Below are positions 22,760 through 33,625 of a DNA stretch of 64,000 nt, one piece after another (the stretch's first letter is position 1; each line of letters begins with the position of its first letter). Location: the NCBI GenBank assembly GCA_907163375.1, contig CAJQUW010006779.1:1-64000 (forward strand), given 5' to 3'. Source of the DNA: Prostheceraeus crozeri (Eukaryota > Platyhelminthes > Polycladida > Euryleptidae). The translations under genes and the position numbers were made by a program. A model generated the notes under the pieces. It did no database searches and was not told the DNA's origin. It was given only the letters and a program-made list of their open reading frames with translations.

Positions 22760-25700
22760 ATCTTCGCGTCGAGTGGTCGGATAGCTTGCGACCGCTGCTG
22801 TGAATTCTGCTCTTGGTCGTTGCTGGCTGTGTCTCTGTCTTTGCTGTACAATGAGTGGAGGTATTTATCGCTATTCGAAAGAAGATCTTTTACTGTTACG
22901 CCAACGCCCATGTGTTTGTATTCCTCGAGTAGTTCGTCGACGTTTGTTTTATCACAAAATATATGCGCAACACATCCAAACAGTTATCAGACCTGACCGT
23001 GGCCTTCTTGGTAACGACAGTGACTCGTCAACTCGTCAGAAGAGCAGATTCCTCATATCGGTGCCAATTGTCCCTCATGGTCGCCGATCACGTCGCCTTC
23101 GAAACCCAAGCATTACCTTGACTAATGTGAGATCCATCAACAACAAATTTGATGAATTCAAATTGTTAATTACTCGACTCATTCCTGATGTCTTTGTGAT
23201 GACAGAGTCTTGGCTGGATTCTAATACCCCGGATTCATCTTTTTCTGTGGACAATTATTCTATCTTTCGCAGGGACAGAACGAGTGGTTCTGGTGGTGGC
23301 ATTTTGTGTTATGTGAGGAACTCTTTAACCACATCTGTGGTTAATCATGATTCCATTATTTCGCAGGATGAGTTTGCCACTGAATTTCTTGTATTATTCA
23401 TTAAGGAATCGTACCTGTCACTTATAATGGTTTATCACCCTTATTGGAACAATCGCCCGGCTCATGAGAATGCTTTGACTTGTTTGACTGATATATTGGA
23501 TTATATGTTTGTCAAGTATGGATCAAAATTACGCGTCTGTCTGTTGGGAGATTTCAACGACTTACGTGAATACTATGGCACCATCAGTGATGTGACTACG
23601 CTGAAATCATTGGTTACATTTCCGACTAGAGGAGAAAATATCCTTGACCAGATGTTTGTTAATTTCTCCATCGATATCAAACCTGCATGTCTTCCACCCA
23701 TTGATAAATCTGACCATTGTGTTATACATTGGAAACCTGATGATGTCGTGGCGGCTACAGTTATGAAGAAAAAGGTTAGAAAATTCTCTAAGTGTAATTT
23801 TGCACGATTTGCTGACTTTATTACATGCATTGACTGGATGTCTGTTATTGAAGCATGCAATAACTTAGAGGATGCGATGTACAATCTCTTAAAGTATCTT
23901 TACTCATTATATGATGATTGCTTTCCCATGAGAACTATTCGGGTTCGATCTGGAGACCCGGAATGGTTGAAGGATTCGCTACGAATTCTGATTAATGAAA
24001 GAGATCATGCGTATTCTACTGGACAATGGTCAAAATACAATCGCTTGAAATTTGAAGTAAGCAAGCACATTAAAGAACTTAAGAGTTCTTTTATTTCAAA
24101 TGCTGTGTCTTCCAATAACATAAAGAAAGTGTGGAGCTCTTTGCGTCAAGCTGCGAGATGTACTCGCCCATCTGCTTCCACAAAGTTCTCTGCAGACGAA
24201 TTTTGTGACTTTTTCTCGTCGAATTTTCAAATTGTTGATCAAGATAGTGCTTCTTCAGATCAAGATAATCTCTTGTGTAATCAGTCTATCTCTATGATAG
24301 ACTGTGATGATGTGTGCCGGGTTCTTCTCAATTTGAAGAATACTGGATGTGGTCCGGACAACTTACCAGCATGGATTTTTAGACGTTTCGCAGATTTTTT
24401 GTCTCCTGTCATCACTTACCTGGTGAATTGGAGTTTGCAAATTGGAATTATGCCTGAATGTCTTAAGCTGGCAAATGTTATTCCTATACAGAAATGTGAT
24501 AGGCCTAAAATTATTTCTGAATTTAGGCCAATTTCTCTTTTGCCTATTCTTTCTAAGGTTTTGGAGCGCGTTGTATGTAAACACCTTATACTTCCCTATG
24601 TGGCAAATAAACTCCATAAATCTCAGTTTGCTTTCATTCCACGCAGTGGATCAGGTACAACTTCCGCTCTTGTGTTGACCCAACACCATATTCTGAAATT
24701 TTTAGATTTGAGTTCTGGTTGTGTTAGATTGCTTTCGGTGGATTTATGCAAAGCTTTTGAGAAATTACCTCATAATGTCATAATTGAAAATTGTCGTAAA
24801 TTCGATATTCCAATTCCAATGATAAAGTGGATTTCGAACTTTTTGTCAGACAGAGGTCAACGTGTTCATATAAATGGATGTTTTTCTAAGTGGTCAAATG
24901 TCCCAAGTGGCATTCCACAGGGTAGCATAGTTGGGCCTTTGTTGTCTGCCTTAGCTACAGACAGTATTTCTCCTGTATGTGTGAATACAAAAATTATAAA
25001 GTATGCCGATGATATACTTTTTATCCATTGTATACGTGACTCAGACGAAGACAATTTGCAGAAAGAATGGGACAACTTTGTCAGTTGGTCCCAATCTGTG
25101 TATTTACCCATAAATATTTCTAAGTGCCATGTCCTTAATGTTGTCACCAAGTCAAACCTGTTGGTTGAGTCAATTTTAGTTGATGATGGATTGTTTTTGT
25201 CTCAAGTTGATTGTTTCAAATTTTTGGGTGTGCATTTTTCCAAAGATCTAAAGTGGAATACTCATATTGATTATTTGATCAAAAAGGTATGCAAGCGCAT
25301 GTACATCGTCCATAATCTCCGCAGGTCAAACTGTCAAAAAGATCTTATCATAAAATGCTATGTTGCCTTTATTCGATCTGTTATGTTATACGCGTACCCA
25401 TCATTTTGTAATATCCCTGAGTACTTGAAACAGCGATTGCAAAGTATTGCACGACGTGTTTATCGTCTCGTAGACATTCCTTATGACGCATCCAACTCTT
25501 TGTTTTGTGTGGCAGACAGAACATGCGAGAAACTTTTTCGTGACATTTTCAGAAACAAGGATCATCCTTTGCGGGAGATGTTCCAAGCGTGTGAATCCGT
25601 CCGTGCAACCCGCAGTTCTCGCATTTTTCGTCGTCCTTTTGGAAGGACCAAACGTTTTACTTCTTCTTTTATCAGATATTGTATATAGTTTCGAACCTTT

Positions 25701-25862
25701 TTTTTTCTTTTTTTTAGTCGTTGATCTTCTGTAATACTTCGTCACTGTACTTTGCATTTTTCTTGTATTTTTTCGAGTAATCTTCTTTGTAAATTTTTGT
25801 CATGCGCTCACCGAATGTTGTACACTTGTGAGGCAATGAAGATTATTATCTATTTATCTATT
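22760..25862 (+). mobile_element. CR1/L2-group LINE with full open frame
   Basis: A short GC-richer leader (from about 22760) precedes one uninterrupted protein frame (22851-25688), a ~170-bp 3' UTR and a terminal microsatellite (TTATCTATTTATCTATT, ending near 25862). Such 3' microsatellites are usual for CR1/L2-group LINEs. The 5' boundary is not sharp and I could not mark a target duplication. It is inserted in the antisense direction in an intron of the TDRD12-like gene. Confidence 0.85.
22851..25688 (+). CDS. LINE endonuclease-reverse transcriptase (945 aa), uninterrupted
   Basis: ATG at 22851 (MSGGIYRYSKED) is the first ATG of the frame; the frame is open a little further up without an ATG. 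Residues ~80-310 form an apurinic-type endonuclease: NVRSINNKFDEF, VMTESWLDSNT, VCLLGDFNDL and DKSDHCVIHW (the SDH box). After a linker come the RT motifs: GCGPDNLPAW, FRPISLLPILSKVLERVV, LLSVDLCKAFEKLPHN, VPSGIPQGSIVGPLL and IIKYADDILF with the catalytic YADD. The thumb and C-terminal region (FLGVHFSKDLKWNTHIDYL) follow. No stop or frameshift across the whole ORF suggests a recent insertion. No ORF1 is seen upstream, so the copy may be 5'-truncated outside the ORF. Confidence 0.9.
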   Translation: MSGGIYRYSKEDLLLLRQRPCVCIPRVVRRRLFYHKIYAQHIQTVIRPDRGLLGNDSDSSTRQKSRFLISVPIVPHGRRSRRLRNPSITLTNVRSINNKFDEFKLLITRLIPDVFVMTESWLDSNTPDSSFSVDNYSIFRRDRTSGSGGGILCYVRNSLTTSVVNHDSIISQDEFATEFLVLFIKESYLSLIMVYHPYWNNRPAHENALTCLTDILDYMFVKYGSKLRVCLLGDFNDLREYYGTISDVTTLKSLVTFPTRGENILDQMFVNFSIDIKPACLPPIDKSDHCVIHWKPDDVVAATVMKKKVRKFSKCNFARFADFITCIDWMSVIEACNNLEDAMYNLLKYLYSLYDDCFPMRTIRVRSGDPEWLKDSLRILINERDHAYSTGQWSKYNRLKFEVSKHIKELKSSFISNAVSSNNIKKVWSSLRQAARCTRPSASTKFSADEFCDFFSSNFQIVDQDSASSDQDNLLCNQSISMIDCDDVCRVLLNLKNTGCGPDNLPAWIFRRFADFLSPVITYLVNWSLQIGIMPECLKLANVIPIQKCDRPKIISEFRPISLLPILSKVLERVVCKHLILPYVANKLHKSQFAFIPRSGSGTTSALVLTQHHILKFLDLSSGCVRLLSVDLCKAFEKLPHNVIIENCRKFDIPIPMIKWISNFLSDRGQRVHINGCFSKWSNVPSGIPQGSIVGPLLSALATDSISPVCVNTKIIKYADDILFIHCIRDSDEDNLQKEWDNFVSWSQSVYLPINISKCHVLNVVTKSNLLVESILVDDGLFLSQVDCFKFLGVHFSKDLKWNTHIDYLIKKVCKRMYIVHNLRRSNCQKDLIIKCYVAFIRSVMLYAYPSFCNIPEYLKQRLQSIARRVYRLVDIPYDASNSLFCVADRTCEKLFRDIFRNKDHPLREMFQACESVRATRSSRIFRRPFGRTKRFTSSFIRYCI

Positions 25863-28358
25863 GTCCGCACAGAAGGTCAGCACTGTCGGATACCTATGCC
25901 GAAAGTCAGTCATTTCTCTGCACGAACATCTGGCAACCTGTGGTGTCAAGTTGCCGTGCGGGGGGTAGAGCAAGCCGCGAGGCGGCTTGGACTTTCCTAT
26001 CTCGTAAGCAAACCGAGCTTAATTTCAGAACTTTTTTCTGAAATTACTTGGACGCGTGGTCCCGCGCGTCTCTGTGTGAACAGCCCATAGGTTTGTTCAG
26101 TTTCTGAACGAAAATTCAGTACGCGTGAGACGCACCGCGTCCGGTGAGAATGGACCTGAAGAGGTATTCGATCGAAACCGCTATTTCGTGTGGATGAACT
26201 GGACATCTTACTGCACTAACGAATCGATCGCATTTAATTCTAGCTTTCTTCACGTGACTGTAAACAACATTTTTGCGCAGTAATTAACCACATTTTCAAA
26301 AGCTGTCAAATCACGAAGTGCCTCGTTTAAAGTTTGCAAAATTAACAAAACATATTAAAGATCAGCTATCGATGCAGAAGAATTTCCATTGATAGGGTAA
26401 CGTACTAAGTTAAGATTTAACTTACTAATTTCATTCTATGATATTGTTTGATACTTTCATAAGAACTAAACATGGTTACAAAGCACACCGTGTGATTCAT
26501 GGTATGTGTTTCATACTATCGTGCCCCATTCTCCCGTACTGGAGGTGCAACTACTCGGATTTTTGCTTTCTCAAATTCTACTATTGAACACTAAAATTCA
26601 TAGCTGAAGTTTTCACCAAATCATTACTGTGGAGCATGGGAAATTGATAGTCTACATGCATTTCAGAAACGCTCCCCCCAAAAAAAACAAGGAGTTCCTG
26701 CATTTTTTGGGATAAATCACTAGGACATAATAATGAAGTATAAAGTAATGTCCGGAATTCTTTGATTGAAAACGATGTTTGTCGTGATGCCATTTAAAAA
26801 TGCATGAAAATTAATTGGATGATTAAAAAGGTACAGACAAGCCCAAAGACATAAACATTAAATGGAATCGCCCCAAATTGCTGACTAGAATCAAGATTGC
26901 TACTAGTAATATTTACTAGCAGCGGTAGTCGTTATTTAGTAATAATATAAAAAAATATTAGTTTTAAATACGAATTTATTGACATATCTATGTTCAAGCC
27001 TATTAGCGACAGCTTCGCAATGAAGTTGAGTATGATTGCTAAAGTTTGAGATAATTCTATTAATCAGCCAAATGATTATTTCATTATGATAATCATTTTA
27101 CTAAATCCAAATTAGATTTCGAAATTTGATGATTTATTAGATCATGGATTTTTTAACCCAGCTACAAAATTGAATTGAATATACAATAGCATGTTCATGT
27201 TTGAAACAGCATTGAACGGATTGAGGCATGTTTCAATCCGCAAAAACCAACCTGAGAATGCTGTTTATGACCTAGATAAAAGTGCAAGGCTTCCTAATAT
27301 CTACCAAATTCCGATTCATGAATGGATGACAGTATCAACTAGCAATCATACCTTCTTTCCAATGTTACTCCACTACATCCATAATCCAAATGAATGATGC
27401 TGCAAGATAGAAAAAAATGTTAATAGTTAAAGAGGACGACAGATACAATATTTCTTTAAAGCAATTACTCATAAATCGATGTCCCAATTAATGCTACACT
27501 TCATATACATGTACAATGGGCGACAGCAAGGCTGCAATTCGAAAATTTCAAATGGATTATCTTTCTTAGGTATCCGATCGTCACTGCATCTAGCATTTCT
27601 CACAATGCTGTCGCAAATAACAGACTGTTGCAAAACAGCGAAATGGTTTTGGTGGCACTGAAATGCGTATTTCTGAGTACCATGCTAACATTTGAATACT
27701 CATAAATATCTTTTGGTCGTCACATCGAAGCCGTAAAATATCCTAAATGTTTTGGTCAGTGCTTATATGAAAACTCTCCGAGGCATCGATGTCATGCGTT
27801 CAACAGAATAAAAAATATGTCTCTCCGTAAAACAATGGAAAATTCATTTTCAAAAGCAGGTGTTGTAAACTATTTGACACTCCAGTTGCCATATTACTGT
27901 CAATACTTGCACTTGTGAGACTGCTCTTTTTAAATAGTACACATATCGAAGCAAAGGTTTATAGGAATCTATGGCAAGCAAAGTGGACAATTATATTATC
28001 GAGACAGCTAAGTTACGAAACCGAATAATTTGGACATCTGAACACGATACTCATTCCTTTCCTACATGTATATCGGTCTGAAACCTGCATGACTATGTAT
28101 TGTTTACATGTAAACGGTGGTAAAATAATTCCAAACTAATTCTTGTTGTCTCCAACTTCCTGTCACAGTGTAGGACAGGGTGTCCGTACCAACTGTGCTT
28201 CATTCTACATTCTATGAATTATATTTATGCTGGAGTTGTTGGTGTGATAGACCAGCAGACCTTTAACGCTTGACCCTTACAGATCCTTAGTCTTGAAATC
28301 TGATAAGAATCTCTGTACATAAGAGAGATGTGAAACAAAAACATCCACATTGTAAATT
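25863..28358. other. Intron sequence with a GC-rich patch
   Basis: At about 25930-26170 a GC-richer patch includes CGCGCGTCTC and TGTGTGAACAGCCC, the latter like one end of a Harbinger-type element. No partner end was found. A single hAT-type end-like string, CAGGGTGTCCGTACC, occurs near 28174. The remainder is unremarkable AT-rich intron. Confidence 0.35.
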
Positions 28359-28366
28359 GTCATCAC

Positions 28367-28742
28367 TAGGGCAATCAAATTTTTAACCTAAAAATCTAAA
28401 ATTTTGACATATTTTAACTTATCCTTCGTAACTTATCTGTAGCTTTGTTGCATGCATGAGGTCAAGTCTGATATCAATTGAATTGGGTGGTAGACCGCAG
28501 GGAAAACACGTTCCCTTTTTTTCCTGGAGAGAATTAGAGCATGATCATCATGAGAAAGAAAACAGCAATATACAATTACGATGAAAGTGAATGATCAGGT
28601 CAACTAGAGAGTATGGGGGTCGACACTGAATAGGTAAGAATCAATCTAACGCCTGTATTTTAAGGATAAAATTCTTTAAGTTATCCATGAATTTTAAACT
28701 TATTTTTAACCGCTTTAACTTTTAAACTTCATGGTTGCCCTA
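28367..28742. mobile_element. hAT-type MITE (376 bp), 8-bp target duplication
   Basis: Ends TAGGGCAATCA on the left and, read inward, TAGGGCAACCA on the right, flanked by a perfect 8-bp duplication GTCATCAC (28359-28366 and 28743-28750). No coding capacity. Short TTTAA(A)C-type strings recur near both ends on the plus strand, as in the larger hAT-like elements here. The mariner at 28788 lies 37 bp beyond the right-hand duplication. Confidence 0.85.
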
Positions 28743-28787
28743 GTCATCACTACAATAAATTCAGTCTATCTCATAAATGCTTATATA

Positions 28788-30133
28788 CGAGGCGTGTTCA
28801 AATGAAACCCGTTCGACTTATCTTAGCGGGTTCATGCATGACCAATTAATCAAAGCAGACTTGTGGAGTACTATTCAGTGTTTTATAACAGCGTGACAAT
28901 GTGTTTGTTCATCAAGTGTATCTGTTGTTCACGGTTAATGACGAGTGAAATGTCGTTCATGGTAGAAAGTCCGTCCAAAGAAGACCAGAGAGCGGTTATT
29001 CAATTCCTGACCGCAGAAGGATGCATGCCAGCAGAGATCCATCGCAGAATGGCATCAGTATACACAGATCGAGCTGTTTCAAAGACCACAGTGACTGAGT
29101 GGTCAAGGAAGTTTCGAAAGGGGTGAACTGAAACATCTGATTTGCCACGTCCTGGACAGGCGCACAAAGTGGTGACTGAAAGTCTGACTGAGACCATCGA
29201 TACCGCAGTCAGAGCCGATCGTCGACGAAGCATTCGAGATCTGGCAGATGACTTCAATGTCTCAATTGGCTCAATGCATGCCATCGTGAAGGAAAAGTTG
29301 CAGTATCACAAAGTTTGCTCTCAATGGGTGCCTCGAATGCTTACTGAAGACCACAAGGAAAGACGGAGAACACTCAGTTTGGAACACCTGACTCACTTCA
29401 ATACCGAGAATGAGCAGTTCTTGCGTCACATTGTGGCTGGAGACGAGACGTGGTGCCATCATTTCGAGCCGGAAGGGAAGCAGAGCAGCATGCAGTGGAA
29501 GAATCCAAGTTCACTCAAGCCGAAGAAGTTCCGAGTGCAACAATCTGCAGGGAAGGTGATGCTCACGGTGTTCTTCGATATTCAGGGCCCGCTGCTCCTC
29601 GAGGTTCTTGAACCCAACGAAACAATCAATTCGCAGCGGTATATGCAGATTTTGGACAAGCTTCACCAAGCGATATAGAGCAAGCGACCCGGTATGTTGT
29701 CTTCAGGTGTCATTCTTCTTCACGACAACGCAAGACCACACGTTTCGAAGGCGACATCTGACGCATTGACAAGGAAGCGTTGGAAAGTTTTGGAAGACCC
29801 TGCATACAGTCCTGACCTGTCACCTTGTGATTTTCACATTTTTGGTCCCCTGAAGAAGTTTCTCAAAGGACAACGATTCCGATCAGAAGAAGTGAAGACA
29901 GCTGTTAAGGATTGGTTCAAAGGACAGCCGAAATCCTTCTTTGCCGACGGAATTCAACGCCTACCCAAGCAATGGGACAAGTGCAGGGAAGTCAACGGAG
30001 ACTTTTTTTGATTGTTATTTCTGTTTTTATGTTAATAATACACAGTTGTTACTAATTGATTGTGTTTCTACTTTGTCTGCTTACTATTCTACAAATACAG
30101 CATAGCAAACGGGTTTCATTGCAACACGCCTCA
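28788..30133 (+). mobile_element. mariner element #1 (1.35 kb), nearly whole
   Basis: Inverted ends GAGGCGTGTTCAAATGAAAC on the left and, read inward, GAGGCGTGTTGCAATGAAAC on the right, with TA at each flank (28786-28787, 30134-30135), as expected for mariner. It encloses a transposase frame on the plus strand. The length is normal for the family. Confidence 0.9.
28863..30011 (+). pseudogene. mariner transposase #1, one frame with two in-frame stops
   Basis: The whole protein lies in a single frame, interrupted only by TGA at 29124-29126 and TAG at 29676-29678. The N-terminal helix-turn-helix region includes RAVIQFLTAEGCMPAEIHRR. It continues with RSIRDLADDFNVSIGSMHAI, the catalytic VAGDETWCHHF, ILLHDNARPHVSKA and YSPDLSPCDFHIFGPLKKFL, whose third Asp makes a DD34D triad. 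The C-terminus ends normally. Absence of frameshifts points to a fairly young copy inactivated by point changes. The exact start is uncertain; the ATG at 28953 (MSFMVESPSKED) looks more natural than 28863. Confidence 0.88.
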
Positions 30134-30135
30134 TA

Positions 30136-31239
30136 TATCTTAGAATACAAGATGTAAAAAATTTATATCTTATCAATACTATATTTACATCACAATGCGG
30201 CAGCAATAAGATCTTCAGATATCACAGTTCGCACGTACAGCCACAACATTACCTTACTCAATACCATCCACTAATAATGATAAGACAAAAATGTTACAAA
30301 ATGCTTCATCGCCAACATCTTTCTTGTTCGAGTAAAAATTCTGACTATTTTCGATTATGAGGGTCTAAAAGAGAGCATCTTTTTCAATATGCCTCGTTAT
30401 TTTTAAGTAACAAGTATACAAATTTCAGTTGATGTTTAACTTTTCACTACATATTTTAGAATTTCATCAAATGATGCTCTATTTAATGGTGCCTACTTAC
30501 CAAAAACCTGCATAAATACATAAACGGCATTATCTAGCCGCGACTAATATTAGAGAGCGGTCATTATTCAAGGGCGACTACATAGAGTGGTGACCATTAT
30601 TCGAAGAAGCACGCACACCTTGCTGCCAATATTCTTTGTGTGACAATTCTATTTTTATTTTACATTGAACATTAAAATTGCACCTACCTTATTTTGCCAT
30701 GAAACCTTAAAACCCAGAATTGGATTGCTTAGGTCTCACTCCAAAATTATGGATTTTTGTCACTTGTTTCTCCTTAAAAATGATGATAATGGAATAACAG
30801 TCTGAATAAATACAACATTATATATGCCGCTATACGTCAGACCTCTTTTTATTCAAATTACATTCTAAACATTATTCTAATGTGAACTTTCAAGCGGTTA
30901 GTTTTCAAGTTCCGTACTTCTTCGGATAGTACCCCAGGCTAGTATAAAAGATGGCTATCCGACTCATATTTGTTGAAGATTGTGCACTTTTGTGATGTGC
31001 CTTTTATCGGTATTGAAATTAACAATTGAAAATTTTTTTATCTCTCTTCAAAAACCTATTTTAGTAGTATTTAGCTAATTAACTGAAATTCAGCCGACAT
31101 AAAAATAATCAATTTGATGTTCAACCGAGAATTTTAGCTGAATGCCTCACGGCTAACGGTTATCTAAAAATCTCGGATCCTTTTTAACTGTTTGTGAGAC
31201 AAATATTCAAACAATGATGCCGCAGAACTGTAGGGGAGG
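30136..31239. other. Intron sequence, nothing recognised
   Basis: AT-rich stretch between mariner #1 and the inverted GTGGGGCACATTGA ends. No gene or RNA recognised. Confidence 0.4.
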
Positions 31240-31399
31240 GTGGGGCACATTGAACATGCTTTTGAACTTATCTCAACAGTTGGAATGTACTAAATCAAAC
31301 TCGGATGAAAAATTGAGGGCATGCTAAGTAATTTCTGAGTCGCTTAAAGCTTCTGTGACATCTCATCTCCTCACTATTTGAATTTTAAAATTTTTACCA

Positions 31400-31466
31400 A
31401 AGTACCTTTATTTAAGTACCTCAGTAAGTACCTTTATTTAAGTACCTCACTAAGTACCTTTATTTA
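31400..31466. repeat. 26-bp tandem repeat, ~2.6 copies
   Basis: Unit AAGTACCTTTATTTAAGTAC followed by CTCAGT or CTCACT, repeated head to tail. Confidence 0.8.
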
Positions 31467-32239
31467 TTACTCTACTGTTCAACTTTATCGGACTTTATGT
31501 ATCAGATCTATAGCTTCAGTTCATTTCATGTTGATTTCTGAAAGTAAAATGCTCATGGACCAGAGTTCTCAGATTAATAGCACTATTTATGATAGCAGAA
31601 CGATCATAGGAGCACTAATGCTAAATTTAATGGTACACAATATTATATTCATCATTGTGATAATCAGTAGCAGCATGCATGTAGGCTTTTTCCGCGTTGG
31701 ATGTAGACATGTAAGACACGAGTAGATCTAGGAAAAAAAACAAATAAACAAACACCTAAAAAAACAGGAGGCATTAACATTTCAATTTGTTCGACCAGCA
31801 AGGGAGGTTACAGTGTATTCAAAGTCGCATCATTTTGATTGAGATCACTGATTTATATCAATTCACCAATCAGCTTTTTTCAATATTACTTCTTCGCCAT
31901 GCTGCCCTAGTGCCTTATTCTCGAAAATAGCTACAGCGCACGAAAGCGAATACCATAACTGCTCAAATATTTCTAAATAGTTAAAACTCGGCAATTAAGA
32001 CCATAGATGCCAGGCTGTCTATGTATTAATTATCGAAAATCTTAATTACACAGCAGCTTGTCAAAAATATACACAAAAATGCCACGGCCGAATGATTTTG
32101 ATTAACCTAAGTCTTCATTATCCGTGTCCGAATAAGCGTGCTTCGACTGTAGTCAATTTGATAGCGCTACAGACCAATTTGTAGCACAATCACATGTAAA
32201 AGCTTATGAATCACTTCGTTCAGTCAATAAAAGAAAATA

Positions 32240-33558
32240 CGAGGTGTCAGAAAAGTTCCAGGACTGTGGTCACAAATAATTTGTTTAATAAACAATACAG
32301 AAATTATATGTTGTCCCCTCCAAAGTAGTCCCCCCGATAGTCTAACGCACTTCTCCATCCCTCGGCGCCATGCATCTACGCACTCATGGATGGTTTCTTC
32401 CGGGATATGGCGCAGCTCCGTCGTCACGGCCTTCTTGATGGCTCCCTCATCCGAAAATCGGTTTCCTTTGAGGACACCTTTCAGCTTAGGGAACAGGAAA
32501 AAATCGGAAGGGGCGAGATCTGGCGAGTACGAGATTTCTCCAACAAAACGATGTTCTTCTTTGCGAGGAACTACCGGATGCTGGTAGCGTTGTGAACAGG
32601 GGCATTGTCGTGGTGAAGAAACCACGAATTGCTCTGCCACAAACCCCTGCTCTTCTCGGTCACTGAACGAAGCAGACGTTGGAGGATCTCTCTGTTGGTC
32701 TGTTGGCTGATGGTCTGACCCCATGGCAAGAACTCCAAGTGGACGATGCCTCTAAAGTCGAAGAACACGATCAACATGAGTTTCATCTTGGACTTCGTCT
32801 GCCTTGCCTTCTTCGATCTCGGTGATCCAGGAGTCTTCCACTGAAGGCTCTGGCGCTAGGTCTCCGGGTCGTACTTGAAGATCCAGGATTCATCGCCTGT
32901 GATGACTTTCGACAGAAATCCTGGATCTGTTTAGAGACGCTCGAGGATGTCTCGACACACTTGCATGCTTCCACTTTTGTTCCTCGTTCAGCACCTTCGG
33001 CACCAACTTTGCACAGACCTTCCGCATGCCCAGGTCTTCAGTGATCCTCCAGACGCAATCACCAAGCTCACTTGCCATCATCCGAACGGTCAGACGACGA
33101 TCGCCTCGCACCACCTGCCTCACGAGCTCAATGTTCTCCTCAGTCCTGCTTGTCGAAGGTCTTCCACCTCCTCTCGTCCCTCTCAGAACCTCCTGTGCCA
33201 GTCGAAAACATATGAGCGGGACTTCGTCTCATCTCCATAAACCTGTTGAAGCATTTCGAGTGCTTCAGATGGAGATTTTCCGAGGCGTACCAGAAACTTT
33301 AGGTTTGTTCTCTGTTGCCTCCCTTCGAAATGAAAGGGACCTTGTTTGCCGCGGATCTGTTGTTTAAGAACGAGAACGATTTGTTGAACTGTATTCAAAT
33401 GGTTGTGAAGAATCGTGCAATAGCTACAGAGAGCTAGCTGAAATGAAAGTTATATGCACACAAGACATCATGTCATATGGTGACGTAATCAAATTTTCGA
33501 TCAAACAAACATAGCTAGCACAGCAGGCTCAGTCCTAGAACTTTTCTGACACACTTCG
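32240..33558 (-). mobile_element. mariner element #2 (1.32 kb), frameshifted
   Basis: Inverted ends GTGTCAGAAAAGTTCCAGGAC on the left and, read inward, GTGTCAGAAAAGTTCTAGGAC on the right. TA flanks both sides (32238-32239 and 33559-33560). The transposase reads on the minus strand. It is a different family from mariner #1. Confidence 0.88.
32330..33398 (-). pseudogene. mariner transposase #2, several frameshifts
   Basis: Pieces in order on the minus strand: LKFLVRLGKSPSEALEMLQQ (N-terminal), MRQVVRGDRRLTVRMMASEL (second DNA-binding part), MLIVFFDFRGIVHLEFLPWG, LHHDNAPVHNA (second Asp), then YSPDLAPSDFFLFPKLKGVL (third Asp) and ECVDAWRRGMEKCVRLSG at the end. Reading requires at least four frame changes, so the copy is older or less lucky than mariner #1. 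The first catalytic GDE(S)W block lies in a damaged part near 32.9 kb. Confidence 0.8.
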
Positions 33559-33625
33559 TACAAGCATCGAAGTGGTACACTATGAAACATGTTAAAAGTG
33601 CCCCATGTGCCTCAATGTGCCCCAC

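Larger units (their letters stand above)
31240..33625. mobile_element. Possible inverted-repeat element split by mariner #2
   Basis: The 14-mer GTGGGGCACATTGA at 31240-31253 is exactly inverted at 33612-33625. Removing the mariner in between leaves about 1.07 kb. GGGG(A)G-rich terminal text of this kind is common at ends of invertebrate MITEs. No target duplication was recognised and no ORF is attributable, so the pairing could be chance or the remains of two elements. Confidence 0.4.

Noticed and set aside
18440-26095. A large Harbinger-type element from CCTGTTCACACAG (18448) to CTGTGTGAACAGCCC (26071)
   Set aside because: The matching string is short, host exons lie between, and no TAA/TTA duplication flanks the pair.
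28174-28189. CAGGGTGTCCGTACC as an end of another hAT-like element
   Set aside because: No inverted partner or flanking duplication was found nearby; a single string of this length is weak evidence.
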